This document shows, piece after piece, positions 6,488 to 6,855 of a stretch of 6,855 bases of DNA (the first letter of the stretch is position 1; every line of letters starts with the position of its first letter). Under the pieces are notes generated by a model. That model saw only the letters and a program-made list of their open reading frames with translations. It ran no database searches and was not told the origin of the DNA. The DNA is taken from NCBI GenBank assembly GCA_016931665.1, contig JAFGEH010000094.1:1-6855 (forward strand), in the 5' to 3' direction. This stretch comes from Candidatus Cloacimonadota bacterium. GTDB taxonomy: Bacteria; Cloacimonadota; Cloacimonadia; Cloacimonadales; TCS61. Made by a program: the position numbers and the translations under genes.

Positions 6488-6516
6488 TTGACAGAAAAAC
6501 GGGTTACGGAAATCTG
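6488..6516 (+). promoter_or_regulatory. Candidate trmB promoter
   Basis: TTGACA at 6488-6493 is a perfect -35 hexamer, but the hexamer 17 bases on (AATCTG, 6511-6516) is a poor -10. It would place transcription start about 15-20 bases before the trmB ATG. The call rests on the -35 and its position alone. Confidence 0.3.
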
Positions 6517-6525
6517 TTTTCCAAT

Positions 6526-6534
6526 GGTGAGTGA
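6526..6534 (+). promoter_or_regulatory. Ribosome binding site of trmB
   Basis: GGTGAGTGA lies 5-13 bases before ATG 6540, with GGTGA nine bases from the start codon. It supports this start over the ATG at 6524, which is in another frame and stops after four codons. Confidence 0.5.
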
Positions 6535-6539
6535 ATGAG

Positions 6540-6855
6540 ATGAAAGAAAATTTACAGGGCAAGCGGGAACATTTTCAGTTGCAGAAACCGGCGGAGGGTA
6601 AGCTGGACCTCAATGCCATTTTCGGGAATGCAAATCCGGTGCAACTGGAAATCGGCAGTGGTCGGGGCGAATTCCTGCTGGCCAGAGCCAGTGCTGATCC
6701 CCAGGCCAATTTTCTGGGTATTGACGTCAAAGATAAAAGGATAAAAAGTATATTACGCCTGCTGCAGCAAGGTGTTCATGACAATGTACGAGTCATGCGC
6801 CTGCTGGTGGATGAAAACTTCTTCACGGTGGTCGGGGGACAGGTCTTCGAGCGGA
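6540..6855 (+). CDS. trmB: tRNA (guanine-N7-)-methyltransferase, 3' partial
   Basis: Methylates N7 of guanosine 46 in the variable loop of tRNA using S-adenosylmethionine. The gene runs off the window after 105 codons, about half of a typical TrmB. The SAM-binding motif LEIGSGRGEFLLA spans residues 36-48. It is followed by the family signature GIDVKDKRIKSILR (60-73), with D62 the expected SAM-ribose contact, and by NVRVMR (82-87). The later FPDPWPK block, which would confirm the family, lies outside the window. Where many TrmB proteins have 'GDA' after the NVR strand, this one has LLVDENFF, as in some FCB-type relatives. The N-terminus is short. It is transcribed away from the ligase gene, with 196 bp between the two start codons. 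Confidence 0.85.
   Translation, partial: MKENLQGKREHFQLQKPAEGKLDLNAIFGNANPVQLEIGSGRGEFLLARASADPQANFLGIDVKDKRIKSILRLLQQGVHDNVRVMRLLVDENFFTVVGGQVFER

Noticed and set aside
6524..6538. Four-codon leader peptide (MVSE) before trmB
   Set aside because: Too short to distinguish from chance; the same bases serve as the trmB ribosome site.

Overview
The window is a gene-dense bacterial chromosomal segment with roughly balanced base composition. It holds three complete protein genes, two genes cut by the window edges, and short intergenic gaps. I see no RNA genes, insertion sequences, CRISPR arrays or phage genes. A many-PAS soluble sensor kinase, a ThiI-like thiolase with an NFACT-type RNA-binding tail, and a long-chain acyl-CoA ligase of the 'ILGPSG(x)NIYPEEIE' type together suggest a Gram-negative-like, possibly anaerobic bacterium, for example from the FCB/Cloacimonadota side of the tree. 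That placement is an impression from family resemblance, not a demonstrated assignment.

Layout. (1) 2-2797, + strand: the 3' part of a large histidine kinase gene with six visible PAS units followed by a HisKA_2 phosphoacceptor domain and an HATPase domain; its true start lies left of the window. (2) 2798-2946: a 149-bp gap with a TTGACA element and no clear terminator. (3) 2947-3936, +: a PP-loop tRNA-thiolase-like protein with CxxC plus a distal Cys and a C-terminal NFACT-R-like domain. (4) 3951-4589, +: a metallo-beta-lactamase-fold hydrolase of the glyoxalase II type, 14 bp downstream and probably co-transcribed. (5) 4590-4612: the junction of convergent genes, spanned by a hairpin that overlaps the hydrolase stop codon. 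(6) 4613-6343, - strand: an AMP-forming long-chain acyl-CoA ligase with a GTG start. (7) 6344-6539: a 196-bp divergent regulatory region with three inverted repeats and a TTGACA element facing each way. (8) 6540 to the end, +: the first 105 codons of trmB, tRNA (guanine-N7-)-methyltransferase.

Functionally, two of the five genes point to tRNA modification (the thiolase-like protein and TrmB), one to fatty-acid activation, one to sensory phosphorelay and one is a general thioester-type hydrolase. The only pair clearly organised as a unit is thiolase plus hydrolase. The point most worth following is that pair: an Fe-S-type thiolase that lacks a THUMP domain, carries an NFACT-like RNA-binding tail instead, and is tied to a hydrolase with no obvious role in thiolation. 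The cluster of dyads in the divergent ligase/trmB region comes second. I did not find a clearly new multi-gene system.
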